Shown: positions 1 through 7,678 of the stretch, in pieces
How positions within the stretch are numbered: position 1 is the stretch's first letter
Layout of the letters: the number at the start of each line of letters is the position of its first letter
From: Acidobacteriaceae bacterium
Lineage (GTDB): Bacteria; Acidobacteriota; Terriglobia; Terriglobales; Acidobacteriaceae
Direction of reading: 5' to 3'
Assembly: GCA_003165795.1 (NCBI GenBank)
Contig: PMWW01000175.1
Span: forward strand, 1 to 36,371
DNA: 36,371 bases
Translations under genes and position numbers: made by a program
Notes under the pieces: model-generated
Databases searched by the model: none
Seen by the model: only the letters and a program-made list of their open reading frames with translations
Told to the model about the DNA's origin: nothing

Positions 1-724
1 CTGCATAAGTTGTTCCATAGAGGTTACCAGCGCTGTCGGAGATCACGCCGCTTAAAGGACCTGATCCGTCAGGGCCGGAAAAGCTGTAAAGAACGCTCTC
101 CGCGTAGCCGCCACCGGAAGGCGTCAGTTTGTAAACAACGCCATTTCCGTTACCCCCGGCGAACGTGGTGTTGTAGATGTTACCCGCTGGGTCTAAAAGG
201 AGGTCACCAAATCCAGGATAAGCTCCGTCAGCACCTCCCGTGAAATTATAGAGCACGGTTTCCATCCAGGGGCAGATTGAGGTCTTGCAGACCGTCGGGA
301 AGGGTCTCAGATTGAATACCGTGCCAGGTCCGTAAGTGCCGCCTTCTGCGGTCGTGCCGTAGAGAGTGCCGTTCCGGCCAAAGATTACTCTGGCTCTTGG
401 AAGACCCCCGTCGCTTAAGTCAAAGCTGAACAGTGGGTCAAGCAGCCAGTTGGATCCCGAGCGCTTCAGCTTGTAGGCCGTGCCGTAACCGTCGCCGCCG
501 ATAGATGCCGTGCCGTAAAGGTTTCCTGCTCCATCCAACGTCACGCCGGCTTCAGGCGTTCCCCCGTCCTCTCCGCCGGAGAAGTTGTGAATTACGCTGT
601 AGGTTTGCGCCTGCGCCGGTTGGGGTGCGACGGCAACCAGCAGAAACGCGATTGCCAGCGCGACCGTCGCCGCGCCGAAGCTTGAGTTGAAGATCAAACT
701 TCTAAGTTGTCTTGGGTTTGCCAT
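1..724 (-). CDS. GloVer tandem-repeat secreted protein (3' end outside window)
   Basis: The frame is open from ATG at 724 to the window edge, so 241 codons are visible and the C-terminus is missing. The start has a good ribosome site (AAAGGAG, 9 nt upstream). Residues 1-40 form a signal peptide: a charged start, a hydrophobic run (VALAIAFLLVAVA) and a PAQAQ-like cleavage site. The rest consists of roughly 50-residue repeats around the motif GNLYGTT (GNLYGTA, GTLYGTT, GNIYNTT, GNLYGTTYA), each followed by a G-x-V-[FY]-K-L strand. This is the Gloeo/Verruco (GloVer, TIGR03803) repeat of secreted, probably beta-propeller-like proteins. Its biochemical function is unknown; a surface or extracellular role is inferred from the signal peptide. 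The gene downstream of it on the other side of a decayed copy (start 2734) is a paralogue. Confidence 0.85.
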   Translation of the reverse strand, partial: MANPRQLRSLIFNSSFGAATVALAIAFLLVAVAPQPAQAQTYSVIHNFSGGEDGGTPEAGVTLDGAGNLYGTASIGGDGYGTAYKLKRSGSNWLLDPLFSFDLSDGGLPRARVIFGRNGTLYGTTAEGGTYGPGTVFNLRPFPTVCKTSICPWMETVLYNFTGGADGAYPGFGDLLLDPAGNIYNTTFAGGNGNGVVYKLTPSGGGYAESVLYSFSGPDGSGPLSGVISDSAGNLYGTTYA

Positions 725-771
725 TTGAGGTTCTCCTTTCGAACATTGAGGGTTGGTTCGCCGCAGTCGCG

Positions 772-787
772 TTGGACAAGTGTCCAA
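772..787. promoter_or_regulatory. short perfect palindrome upstream of GloVer gene
   Basis: TTGGACA-AG-TGTCCAA is a 7-bp perfect inverted repeat with a 2-nt centre. It lies about 48 bp upstream of the ATG at 724. The position suits an operator or promoter-proximal site for the minus-strand gene, but no factor can be named and chance is possible. Confidence 0.25.
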
Positions 788-879
788 GCGAGAGCGAACT
801 TCAGCGATGGGCTTGGGAGCGAATGGTCTGCGTTGGCCTTTCCCTTCGTGTTTATCGTTACTTTGCCTTTCGCCTTCCT

Positions 880-989
880 GCCAGCATTCCCCAGGAACTG
901 CACCTGTGAGCCGCCAGCGTAGGCGGTGCCGCAAGATTACCGGTCGCGTCGAATACCACATTGCTGATCGGGTTGGCCCAACCGAAGGG
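880..989 (-). pseudogene. decayed GloVer-repeat remnant
   Basis: This lies in the 372-bp gap between the two GloVer genes. On the minus strand one frame reads PFGWANPISNVVFDATGNL (989-933). The adjoining frame continues GTAYAGGSQVQFLG (about 930-889). Joined across a small indel that replaces the expected Tyr codon, this gives the core motif GNL(Y)GTAYAGG of the neighbouring proteins. No start codon or complete repeat set remains, so it is probably the tail of a lost paralogue. The rest of the gap shows only the hairpin at 1034-1062 and a palindrome near 780. Confidence 0.45.
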
Positions 990-1033
990 CGAACCTAGGG
1001 CACCTGACTCTCCAGCGCGGCATGGTGAAATTT

Positions 1034-1062
1034 CCCACCCAAGCAAAACCAGCTTGGGTGGG
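1034..1062. repeat. 11-bp perfect hairpin, REP-like or terminator
   Basis: CCCACCCAAGC, a 7-nt loop, then GCTTGGGTGGG form a perfect 11-bp stem. It sits 35 bp beyond the stop of the minus-strand GloVer gene ending at 1097, so it could end that transcript. No T-run follows on that strand, which fits an intergenic palindromic repeat better than a classical Rho-independent terminator. Confidence 0.5.
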
Positions 1063-1096
1063 CGCACCGACACGAAGTCCCTTGAAACCAAGACTT

Positions 1097-2734
1097 CTAT
1101 TCCAATCCCACCTTGCCGCCCACACCGATGCCGGTTAACGGCACCATCTGAGGACTGTTCGGAGCATTGTCGGTTATAGTGATATCCGCGTTCCGCGTTC
1201 CGGAAGCGGTAGGCGAGAAAACAACCGTGATGGAGCAATGGCCTCCCACCGGCAAGGTACTCGGGTTTATCGGGCAGGTATTGCTCTCGGAGAAGTCGCC
1301 GCCGTCAGCTCCTGTGATGGCAATGCTTGCGATAAGCAACGGTGCCACTCCAGTGTTGGTCAAGATAACCGTTAGGGGAGTGTTGGGTATATCGAAGCCC
1401 TGGGGACCGAAATTGAGGCTGGTGGGGGAAAGGCTAACGGCCGGGCCAAGCCCCACTTCCAGACTGAAGACCGTACCGGCGCTGAAGGCACCGCCTGAGA
1501 AGGTTGTTCCGTAGAAAAGCCCATTGGATTCCGCCAGCCAGCTAGGGCTGGAACCGTCAGCGCAATTGGGCAGCGCGCAAAAGCTGTAGACCGGGGTGAG
1601 CGTAAGCGACTCGGTGAGCTTGAAAATCCCGCCGCCGCTGTTGCCCCCGTCAAGAGCTGTTGACCCGTAAAAGTTCCTGTCCGTATCTTGCAGCAGCATT
1701 GCGGTGGGGAGAGAGCCAGTAGCGGGGGTGAGGCTCACCGTTGTCAGCGTGTACGGGGACTGTGGGCTGATTCTGAAGACAGTGCCACAGCCGCCAAAAA
1801 AGCAGTTGTTGTTGGCGCCGCCGCGTGCCGTTGTCCCGTAGAGGTTCAAGTCGCCGCCTTGAATCAGCGGGGCGCCAGGGAAAAAGCCGTCACTACCCTG
1901 GAAAACGTGCAAGGTGGTCACTGTGTACGGGGACTGCGGGATCATCTCGAAGACTGTGCCACAACCATAGCCACAGGTCTGCCCCGACGTGACGCCCTGT
2001 GAGGTTGTCCCATAAAAATTTCCGTTAGTAGCCTGCACCAATCCGGCTTCGGGGGTATAGCCGTCCGAAAAGTTAAAGCTATGCACTGTAGTTAGTGTGT
2101 ATGGGGACTGTGGGCTGATTTTGAAGACAGTGCCACAGCCGCTGGGCTGAAAATCGGCACAGTTATTGCCGGCGCCGCCGTAGAAGGTCGTCCCGTAGAA
2201 GTCCCCATCGGTGGCTTGTATCAGCGTGCCCTCGGGGATAGAGCCGTCAGCATTAGTGAAGCTGTGCAGCACCGAGTACTGCGAGCCGTCTGGGCTGATT
2301 TTGAATACCGTTCCGCAGCCGTTTGTACAGTTATTGCTGGTGCCGCCGTTGACGGTTGTGCCATAGAAGAACCCGTCGGTCCCTTGCACCAAGCCAGCGT
2401 AAGGGAAAGAGCCGTCAGTCGGATATCCTAAAAAGGTGTGCAGCGTGGTCAGAGTATACGGGGACTGTGGGCTGATTTTGAAGACGGTCCCTTGATAGTT
2501 GCCGTTCGCCCCGCCTTGGTAGGTTGTGCCGTAGAGGTTCCCGTCGGTGCCCAGCACCAGCCCGGCGTAAGGGTTGTCACCATCGGGGCCGTTGAAACTT
2601 ATCAGAGTGGTGAGGGTTTGTGCGGGCGAGGCAATTACTGCCACGGCTGAGAAAACACACACCAGAAAGCTTGTTTTCAACGCACGTAGGCTCGCGCCGA
2701 GTATCAAGCTCCGAAGTCGGATTAGGCTCGTCAT
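1097..2734 (-). CDS. GloVer tandem-repeat protein with Hydin/SPD-2-type C-terminal domain
   Basis: 545 residues. ATG at 2734 is chosen because AGAAGGAG lies just upstream and the product then starts with a signal peptide (hydrophobic FLVCVFSAVAVIASPAQ, cleavage near residue 38). A longer in-frame start at 2836 would add 34 residues unlike a signal sequence. Seven GloVer repeats follow, marked by NLYGTT, FFYGTT, DFYGTT, NFYGTT, NLYGTT, NFYGST and LFYGTT. Most carry GTVFKISPQSPYTLTT-like strands, and several have Cys pairs (NNC..GCGTVF) that may form disulfides. The last 110 or so residues (VSLSPTSLNFGPQ to the end) form an immunoglobulin-like ASPM/SPD-2/Hydin domain, often a choice-of-anchor module. 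The protein is probably exported and surface-associated; ligand and function are unknown. It is a paralogue of the gene ending at the window start. Confidence 0.85.
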   Translation of the reverse strand: MTSLIRLRSLILGASLRALKTSFLVCVFSAVAVIASPAQTLTTLISFNGPDGDNPYAGLVLGTDGNLYGTTYQGGANGNYQGTVFKISPQSPYTLTTLHTFLGYPTDGSFPYAGLVQGTDGFFYGTTVNGGTSNNCTNGCGTVFKISPDGSQYSVLHSFTNADGSIPEGTLIQATDGDFYGTTFYGGAGNNCADFQPSGCGTVFKISPQSPYTLTTVHSFNFSDGYTPEAGLVQATNGNFYGTTSQGVTSGQTCGYGCGTVFEMIPQSPYTVTTLHVFQGSDGFFPGAPLIQGGDLNLYGTTARGGANNNCFFGGCGTVFRISPQSPYTLTTVSLTPATGSLPTAMLLQDTDRNFYGSTALDGGNSGGGIFKLTESLTLTPVYSFCALPNCADGSSPSWLAESNGLFYGTTFSGGAFSAGTVFSLEVGLGPAVSLSPTSLNFGPQGFDIPNTPLTVILTNTGVAPLLIASIAITGADGGDFSESNTCPINPSTLPVGGHCSITVVFSPTASGTRNADITITDNAPNSPQMVPLTGIGVGGKVGLE

Positions 2735-2894
2735 AGTTCTCCTTCTAGCCGCGCAGTTCCGCTTTTTTCGGGCAGGACCGCCGGGATTTTGGCATGGCGT
2801 GTCAGCCACGATGGAGGCAGAGTGGGTCGGGCGCAAGTAGCATCGGCGGATGTTACGGTATCTTGCCTTCTAACTTCTTGACTTACTTTGGCTC

Positions 2895-2923
2895 TTGTCG
2901 GCTGGCCGGAGTGAGGCTATACT
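2895..2923 (+). promoter_or_regulatory. promoter for TPR protein gene
   Basis: TTGTCG (2895-2900), a 17-bp spacer and TATACT (2918-2923) form a good sigma-70-type promoter 63 bp before ATG 2986. It lies in the 251-bp divergent region shared with the minus-strand GloVer gene. Confidence 0.5.
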
Positions 2924-2985
2924 GCCAGCTATCCCAGGCACATCTGGCTGCCCACCGAAGTAACTTGCCTGAAAGTGGAGTGTCC

Positions 2986-5361
2986 ATGCACGAACGGACC
3001 TTGACCAGCACGGCGATCTCATCGCAAGAGGTCGAAGCCGAGCTGGGGAGAATTCTGGCGTCGCCCACCTTCAGCAAGGCTGCCCGCCATAGCTGCTTCC
3101 TGGAGTTCGTCGTTCGCAAGACCCTCGCGGGATCCGCGGATCTCATCAAGGAATATTCGATCGGCTTAGAGGTGTTCGGCCGTCGTTCCGAAGACTACGA
3201 TACGGGCCTCGATCCCGGGGTGCGGGTCGAGGCGGGACGGCTTCGTTCGCGGCTGGCCAATTACTACCAGACCGACGGCAAGCTTGACGAGGTCCGCATT
3301 CAGCTGCCCAAAGGCACCTACGTTCCGGTCTTCTATCGCAACGGGATTGAACCACCGTTGGAGGAGGCGGCAGCGGATACAGACTCAGCCCCGCCGGTGG
3401 CGAAACCGCGGGATGAAGTCACCGTTCGTCCCGCTCGCAAGACTTGGCGCCGATGGCTCGCCGCTGCAGCGGTCCTAGTGGTAGCCGCAATCGCGGTGAG
3501 CTATTTCGTCGCTCACCGGCCGCCCAAGTTCACCAATAAAGACAGCATCGTCCTCGCCGACTTCGATAACAATGCCGGCGACGCCGTCTTCGACGATACC
3601 CTGAAGCAAGGACTCTCGGTCCAGATTGAGCAATCGCCCTTTCTCTACCTGGTTTCCGACAGTAAGGTGAACGCAACCTTGAAGCTGATGGGGCGCGCCG
3701 CCGGCGACCGATTGACGCCGGCGGTCACACGCGAGGTGTGCTTGCGCATGGCCAGCACGGCCATGTTGACCGGCTCGATTGCCCGCTTGGGCAGCCAGTA
3801 CCTGATTGGCTTGCAGGTAGTGGACTGCAACAACGGGGACGTATTGGCAGAAGCGCAGGAGCAAGCGGCAAACAAGGAAGCGGTGCTGAAGGCCCTGGAC
3901 GCTGCGGCAATCAGCTTGCGCGGCAAGCTTGGAGAATCGCTTAGTTCGGTGGAGAAGTACTCCACTCCGCTGGCCCAGGCGACCACACCCTCGCTGGAAG
4001 CGCTGAAAGCCTACAGCCTGGGCCTAAAGACAAACCTTGCGAAAGGGGACACAGCGGCTCTGCCTCTCTTAAAGCGGGCGGTGGAACTGGACCCAAATTT
4101 CGCCGTTGCCTACAACGCGATTTCGGGGGCCTACAACAACCTCTACGAACCAGGACTGGCGCGGGACAATGCGCGCAAGGCTTATGAGTTGCGGGAGAAG
4201 TTGAGCGAACGGGAGCGGCTTTCCATCGAGGCATGGTACTACGTGACCGCAACCGGAGAGCTGGAAAAGGCGGCGCAGGCTTACGAACGATGGCAGCAGA
4301 CCTACCCGAGAGACGCTTTGCCTTATACCGGTCTGGCATTTGTCTACTCTAATCTTGGAGATCTGGAGAAAGCGTTTAAGCAAGACCGCGACGCAATGCG
4401 TCTGGAACCAAACGACGAGATCAACTACACCAACCTGGGCAACGGCTACGTGACTCTCAACCGTCTGGGCGACGCGGAGGCGGTATACAAACAGGCTGAG
4501 GATCGCAAGCTTGAGGGCGAATTCCTCCTGGAGAATCGCTATCTACTGGCTTTTCTGAAGGGCGACACGGCCCGGATGGCGGAGTTGGTTTTGGCTGCCA
4601 AGGGCAAGCCGGGCACAGAAGACGTTTTGCTGGCTACGCAAGCCGACACAGAAGCTTGGTACGGGAAGTGGAAAGATGCAAGCGAGCTGATTCGGCGGGC
4701 GATGGATTCGGCCCAACGCAACGATGCAAAAGAGACCGCCGCAGGGTATCAGGTGGGGACGGCGCTGCGCGAGGTGGAATTGGGCAACCTAGAGCAGGCG
4801 CGGGCCGATGCCGAGGCAGCAGTGCAGCTGGCCCCGAACCGCGATGTGCGAGCAATGGCGGCGTTGGCTCTGGCCCGCGCAGGCGATACGGCAGAAGCAG
4901 AGAAGCTGGCGGCCGAACTCGACAAGGAATTTCCCCTAGACACGCTGGTCCAGAAATATCGGCTGCCAACTATAAGGGCGGCCATCGCCTTGCAACGCAA
5001 CGACCCGGGCCGGGCGGTCGAACTCCTGCAGGTTTCGAGCGGGATCGAGCTGGGTGATGCAGGCTATCTGCTCCCAGTCTATTTGCGGGGAGACGCCTAT
5101 CTCATGCTGCGCAACGGCAACGCGGCAGCGACGGAATTTCAGAAGTTCATCGACCACTACGGTCTGGTGGCGAATTTTCCCTGGGGCACAGTAGCCCGCC
5201 TCGGCCTGGCTCGCGCCTACGCCCTCGACGCCGCCAAAGACTCCGGCGCACGTTATAAAGCCCATGCCGCTTATCAGAATTTTCTAACTCTCTGGAACGA
5301 CGCCGATCCCGACCTTCCCGTCTATCAGCAGGCCAAAGTCGAGTACGCCAAGCTGAACTAG
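2986..5361 (+). CDS. membrane-anchored TPR protein with acidobacterial N-terminal domain
   Basis: 791 residues. ATG 2986 follows a GTGGAG site and the promoter at 2895-2923; an in-frame ATG at 2794 lies upstream of that promoter and is not used here. Residues 5-120 (LGRILASPTFSKAARHSCFL, EYSIGLEVFGR, DPGVRVEAGRLRSRL, LPKGTYVPVF) match an N-terminal domain widespread in Acidobacteria and related phyla, thought to be cytoplasmic and regulatory. One transmembrane helix spans about 157-176 (LAAAAVLVVAAIAVSYFVA). A FlgO/TolB-N-like module (IVLADFDNNAGDAVFDDTL) covers about 185-330, and TPR repeats fill about 335-780. The outer half resembles the C-terminal half of acidobacterial Ser/Thr kinases, but there is no kinase domain. 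It is probably a transmembrane sensor or scaffold; the signal and partner are unknown. Confidence 0.8.
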   Translation: MHERTLTSTAISSQEVEAELGRILASPTFSKAARHSCFLEFVVRKTLAGSADLIKEYSIGLEVFGRRSEDYDTGLDPGVRVEAGRLRSRLANYYQTDGKLDEVRIQLPKGTYVPVFYRNGIEPPLEEAAADTDSAPPVAKPRDEVTVRPARKTWRRWLAAAAVLVVAAIAVSYFVAHRPPKFTNKDSIVLADFDNNAGDAVFDDTLKQGLSVQIEQSPFLYLVSDSKVNATLKLMGRAAGDRLTPAVTREVCLRMASTAMLTGSIARLGSQYLIGLQVVDCNNGDVLAEAQEQAANKEAVLKALDAAAISLRGKLGESLSSVEKYSTPLAQATTPSLEALKAYSLGLKTNLAKGDTAALPLLKRAVELDPNFAVAYNAISGAYNNLYEPGLARDNARKAYELREKLSERERLSIEAWYYVTATGELEKAAQAYERWQQTYPRDALPYTGLAFVYSNLGDLEKAFKQDRDAMRLEPNDEINYTNLGNGYVTLNRLGDAEAVYKQAEDRKLEGEFLLENRYLLAFLKGDTARMAELVLAAKGKPGTEDVLLATQADTEAWYGKWKDASELIRRAMDSAQRNDAKETAAGYQVGTALREVELGNLEQARADAEAAVQLAPNRDVRAMAALALARAGDTAEAEKLAAELDKEFPLDTLVQKYRLPTIRAAIALQRNDPGRAVELLQVSSGIELGDAGYLLPVYLRGDAYLMLRNGNAAATEFQKFIDHYGLVANFPWGTVARLGLARAYALDAAKDSGARYKAHAAYQNFLTLWNDADPDLPVYQQAKVEYAKLN

Positions 5362-5590
5362 AGTCTTCTTCCCAGACCGCTCCACTCCCCTGATCGTAGT
5401 CGGCCAAGACGGGTTTTGCTGGTTGACAATTCCTATACCTCGGCGACGAAACCGGGAGAACCTGACCATGTCGCACCACCGTCCAGCGCTTGCTTTTGGT
5501 TGGTCCTGGAGAGCGACGGCTGCCAAGTGCGGCAAGCTCAGGACGATTCGGAAACGCCAACCTCAAACCGTCAGTCCAAATCATCCCGTG

Positions 5591-5596
5591 TATAAT
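5591..5596 (+). promoter_or_regulatory. -10 box of tRNA-Arg
   Basis: A perfect TATAAT lies 9 bp before the first base of the tRNA. No convincing -35 box is visible at 16-18 bp spacing. The rest of the 244-bp gap back to the TPR gene shows nothing I can support. Confidence 0.55.
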
Positions 5597-5605
5597 TTTT
5601 GCAGT

Positions 5606-5682
5606 GCGCCCGTAGCTCAGCTGGATAGAGCGAACGCCTCCGGAGCGTTAGGTCGGGAGTTCGAATCTCTCCGGGCGCACCA
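5606..5682 (+). tRNA. tRNA-Arg (anticodon CCG)
   Basis: A complete cloverleaf can be drawn. The acceptor arm is GCGCCCG/CGGGCGC with discriminator A5679 and an encoded CCA at 5680-5682. The D stem is GCTC/GAGC. The anticodon stem is AACGC/GCGTT with loop CTCCGGA, giving anticodon CCG at 5640-5642, which reads CGG (Arg). The T arm is GGGAG/CTCTC with loop TTCGAAT. It has its own TATAAT upstream. The secreted-protein gene starts only 31 bp after the CCA, so the two may share a transcript. Confidence 0.97.
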
Positions 5683-5713
5683 TAGTTCTTACTCCCTTCT
5701 TGCCATCTCCCTT

Positions 5714-6460
5714 ATGTTTTGGCCTAGGATTATTGCCGCCTTGCTCTGCTCCGCAACTATGCTGGCGGCGCAGGACCTTCCCACCGGAACGGCGCTTCCC
5801 GTCATGCTGAGCTCCACTCTCAACTCCAAGGACAATAAGCCGGGTGAAAAGATCGAAGGGAAGCTCATGCAAGAGGTTCTCTTGCCGTCCGGCGCGAAAA
5901 TCAAATCCGGATCGCACCTAACCGGACATGTGATTCTAGCTGAGGTGACCGGATCGGTCTCGCGCATTACCTTGACCTTCGACACTCTGGAGAATCAGGG
6001 ACACACGATTCCGCTGAACGTCAGCCTGCGCGCGATGGCTGCCACGGAAAGCGTTTTTCAGGCAAAGACTCCCATCGATGCCGCCTCGACCTACGAGTCT
6101 TCCTATGGGTGGACCACGAAACAGGTGGGCGGCGATGTGGTATTTCGCGGTCGTGGATACATCGCCTCGCCCCAAGGGAAGGTCGGGCGTTGGAACGGTA
6201 CGGGGGCTTGGGGAAAGTTGACGCCCGCCGGCGATTGCGTGACCACGAATAGCAACGATCAAGAGCAGGCCCTGGGGGTGTTTTCGACGACGGCCTGCGG
6301 CATCTATGGATTTGAGAACCTGAAACTCACTCACCCGGGAAGCACGGCGCCCCTCGGACAGATCACCTTGGAATCGACCACGGACCTCCTCATTCGCGGC
6401 GGTAGCGGTTGGCTTCTGCTGGTCAATACCGCCTCCGGCAATTCCGCAAACCCCAAATAG
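5714..6460 (+). CDS. secreted VirB10/TrbI-like barrel protein, hypothetical
   Basis: 248 residues from ATG 5714. A longer reading of this frame runs back through the tRNA and is artefactual. The N-terminus MFWPRIIAALLCSATMLAAQ is a short signal peptide. The next part (LPTGTALPVMLSSTLNSKDN, PGEKIEGKLMQEVLLPSGA, IKSGSHLTGHVI) has the order seen in VirB10/TrbI-type beta-barrels (low-potential loops, a Pro-Ser-Gly turn, K.G..L.G) but without any secretion-system neighbours. The C-terminal half contains two Cys (DCVTT, TACGIYG) and is not recognised. No Shine-Dalgarno sequence is visible, and the gap to the tRNA is too short for an ordinary promoter. It is probably periplasmic or outer-envelope; the function is unknown. 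Confidence 0.75.
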   Translation: MFWPRIIAALLCSATMLAAQDLPTGTALPVMLSSTLNSKDNKPGEKIEGKLMQEVLLPSGAKIKSGSHLTGHVILAEVTGSVSRITLTFDTLENQGHTIPLNVSLRAMAATESVFQAKTPIDAASTYESSYGWTTKQVGGDVVFRGRGYIASPQGKVGRWNGTGAWGKLTPAGDCVTTNSNDQEQALGVFSTTACGIYGFENLKLTHPGSTAPLGQITLESTTDLLIRGGSGWLLLVNTASGNSANPK

Positions 6461-6547
6461 GCCGCTCCTCGTGCCCCGGGATGCGGCCATCGCCGCCCGC
6501 ACCCCTGTCGCTTAGGGAGGCTCCGATCAAGTCCGCTGTGTCGAAGG

Positions 6548-6740
6548 GGACGGCGTTCAGAGACTGTGTCGCGACTGCGGCAGAAATCTTGCAGTCGAAC
6601 AAATGGCTGGAAAATTTATCAGACCAGCCGCGCAGCGGCGGCTATGAAGTTAGCCCGGCGCAGCGCGCCGGGTAAGGTGGGAAGTAATCCTGAGCCGCGC
6701 AGCGGCGGCACGGTTGCGACATAGTCTCTTCAGGCCGTCC
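6548..6740. repeat. 193-bp MITE-like element with 28-bp terminal inverted repeats
   Basis: The left arm 6548-6575 and the right arm 6713-6740 are inverted copies matching at 23 of 28 positions, with identical blocks GGACGGC, AGAGACT and TGTCGC. Inside are two direct copies of AGCCGCGCAGCGGCGGC (6626-6642 and 6693-6709). Between them is a hairpin CCCGGCGC-AGC-GCGCCGGG (6654-6672). There is no open reading frame of note. The structure suits a non-autonomous mobile or REP-type element. It fills most of the 402-bp gap before the next gene; the remainder shows nothing I can support. Confidence 0.6.
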
Positions 6741-6862
6741 CTAATCAGGACTTCCTTAGAATGTCTACTTGCGCAATTCGGCGATTCCGCATACAACAGC
6801 AGAACGCTGCCGTTGCTCTAAACTATTTCGCGGCGCGCACGGCGCGGCCCTTGAGGTGGACC

Positions 6863-7153
6863 ATGCAAAGCTGGAAAAAAGCAGTCATATTCGGATCGAT
6901 TGGCGCGGGTGCGGTGCTCGTCCTTACCGGGCGCCGGCCAATAGGGATGGCGGTCGCCGCCGCCGGTTTCGCCGTACTGGCTTCCGAGTATCCCGAGAAG
7001 TTCGAGGCGGTGTGGGAGAACGCTCCCGACTACCTGCAAAAGGGAATACAGATTTTCTCCACCCTGCAAAAGCTGGGGGAAGGCTTCGCCGAGCAAGCCG
7101 AGCGGCGCAGCGTCAAAGCATGGCGTGACGTTCGCTCGGAGTATGGCTCGTAG
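6863..7153 (+). CDS. small hypothetical membrane protein
   Basis: 96 residues from ATG 6863, chosen for the GAGGTGG ribosome site directly upstream; an in-frame ATG at 6761 would add 34 residues with no clear site. Two hydrophobic stretches near the N-terminus (AVIFGSIGAGAVLVLTG and PIGMAVAAAGFAVLASEYP) suggest a helical hairpin in the inner membrane. They are followed by a soluble, charged C-terminal part (KFEAVWENAPDYLQKGIQIF, then QAERRSVKAWRDVRSEYG). I do not recognise the family. It is probably an inner-membrane protein of unknown function, transcribed alone. Confidence 0.65.
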   Translation: MQSWKKAVIFGSIGAGAVLVLTGRRPIGMAVAAAGFAVLASEYPEKFEAVWENAPDYLQKGIQIFSTLQKLGEGFAEQAERRSVKAWRDVRSEYGS

Positions 7154-7228
7154 CGACGACCTTGCTGCGACAGCGCTGACGGAATTGGTAGCCGCATCGG
7201 CGCTCCGCATTCCCTAAGCGGCGACTCC

Positions 7229-7555
7229 CTACTCAATCCCCAATTGTTTGCGCGCGTCAGAACTAAGCCGCTCCGGCGTCCACTGCGGGTACCACACAAT
7301 GCTGACCGTGGCATTCTTCACGCCCGGCATGCGCAGCAATCGCTGTTTCACGTCTTCGCTGATCGATCCTTGCGACGGGCAGCCCTGCGCGGTCAGTGTC
7401 ATTTCAACCTCGATGTCGTCACCCTCAAGGGTGGCCACTTCGGTGGGCCTCACGCGAACTTCGTAGATCAATCCCAGATCGACGATGTTCACCGGAATTT
7501 CTGGGTCGTAACATTCTTTTAGTGCCGAGATGACTTCTTCCTGGGTAACAGCCAT
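7229..7555 (-). CDS. MIP18/DUF59-family Fe-S cluster assembly factor (SufT/PaaD-like)
   Basis: 108 residues, the usual length for a stand-alone DUF59 protein. The N-terminal signature VISALKECYDPEIPVNIVDL, with the DPE acid pair and GLIYEV, is intact. So is the GCPSQGSI loop with its conserved Cys (residues about 62-69), followed by an amphipathic helix and VSIVWYPQWTPERLS. Members help mature or insert iron-sulfur clusters in the cytoplasm. A GAGG site lies 6 nt before the ATG. It is divergent from trpC and shares the 123-bp region 7556-7678. No suf genes are adjacent, so the specific client is unknown. Confidence 0.85.
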   Translation of the reverse strand: MAVTQEEVISALKECYDPEIPVNIVDLGLIYEVRVRPTEVATLEGDDIEVEMTLTAQGCPSQGSISEDVKQRLLRMPGVKNATVSIVWYPQWTPERLSSDARKQLGIE

Positions 7556-7649
7556 TCAATCCTCACTGCTCCTAGTCTAAAGGAAGATGGCAGGCACGGG
7601 GCGGCGGGTCGGGACGGTCGGATGGCAATTCGTCGGCGCCCGCCGGCAA

Positions 7650-7669
7650 CCTGTCTCAACAGGTATACT
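7650..7669 (+). promoter_or_regulatory. trpC promoter with operator-like dyad, probably leaderless
   Basis: TATACT (7664-7669) lies 9 bp before GTG 7679, so transcription would begin at or next to the start codon. Abutting it upstream is CCTGT-CTCA-ACAGG (7650-7663), a short inverted repeat that could bind a regulator between the -35 and -10 positions. No leader peptide, T-box or terminator hairpin is present ahead of trpC. Confidence 0.4.
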
Positions 7670-7678
7670 TTTTGCAAC

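Noticed and set aside
1097-2734. Tandem repeats considered as a CRISPR array
   Set aside because: The repeats are about 150 bp, degenerate and in frame; they encode protein repeats.
5423-5713. Open frame running through the tRNA-Arg gene (VAQLDRANASGALGREFESL)
   Set aside because: This peptide is the well-known false translation of a tRNA gene; the real protein starts at 5714.
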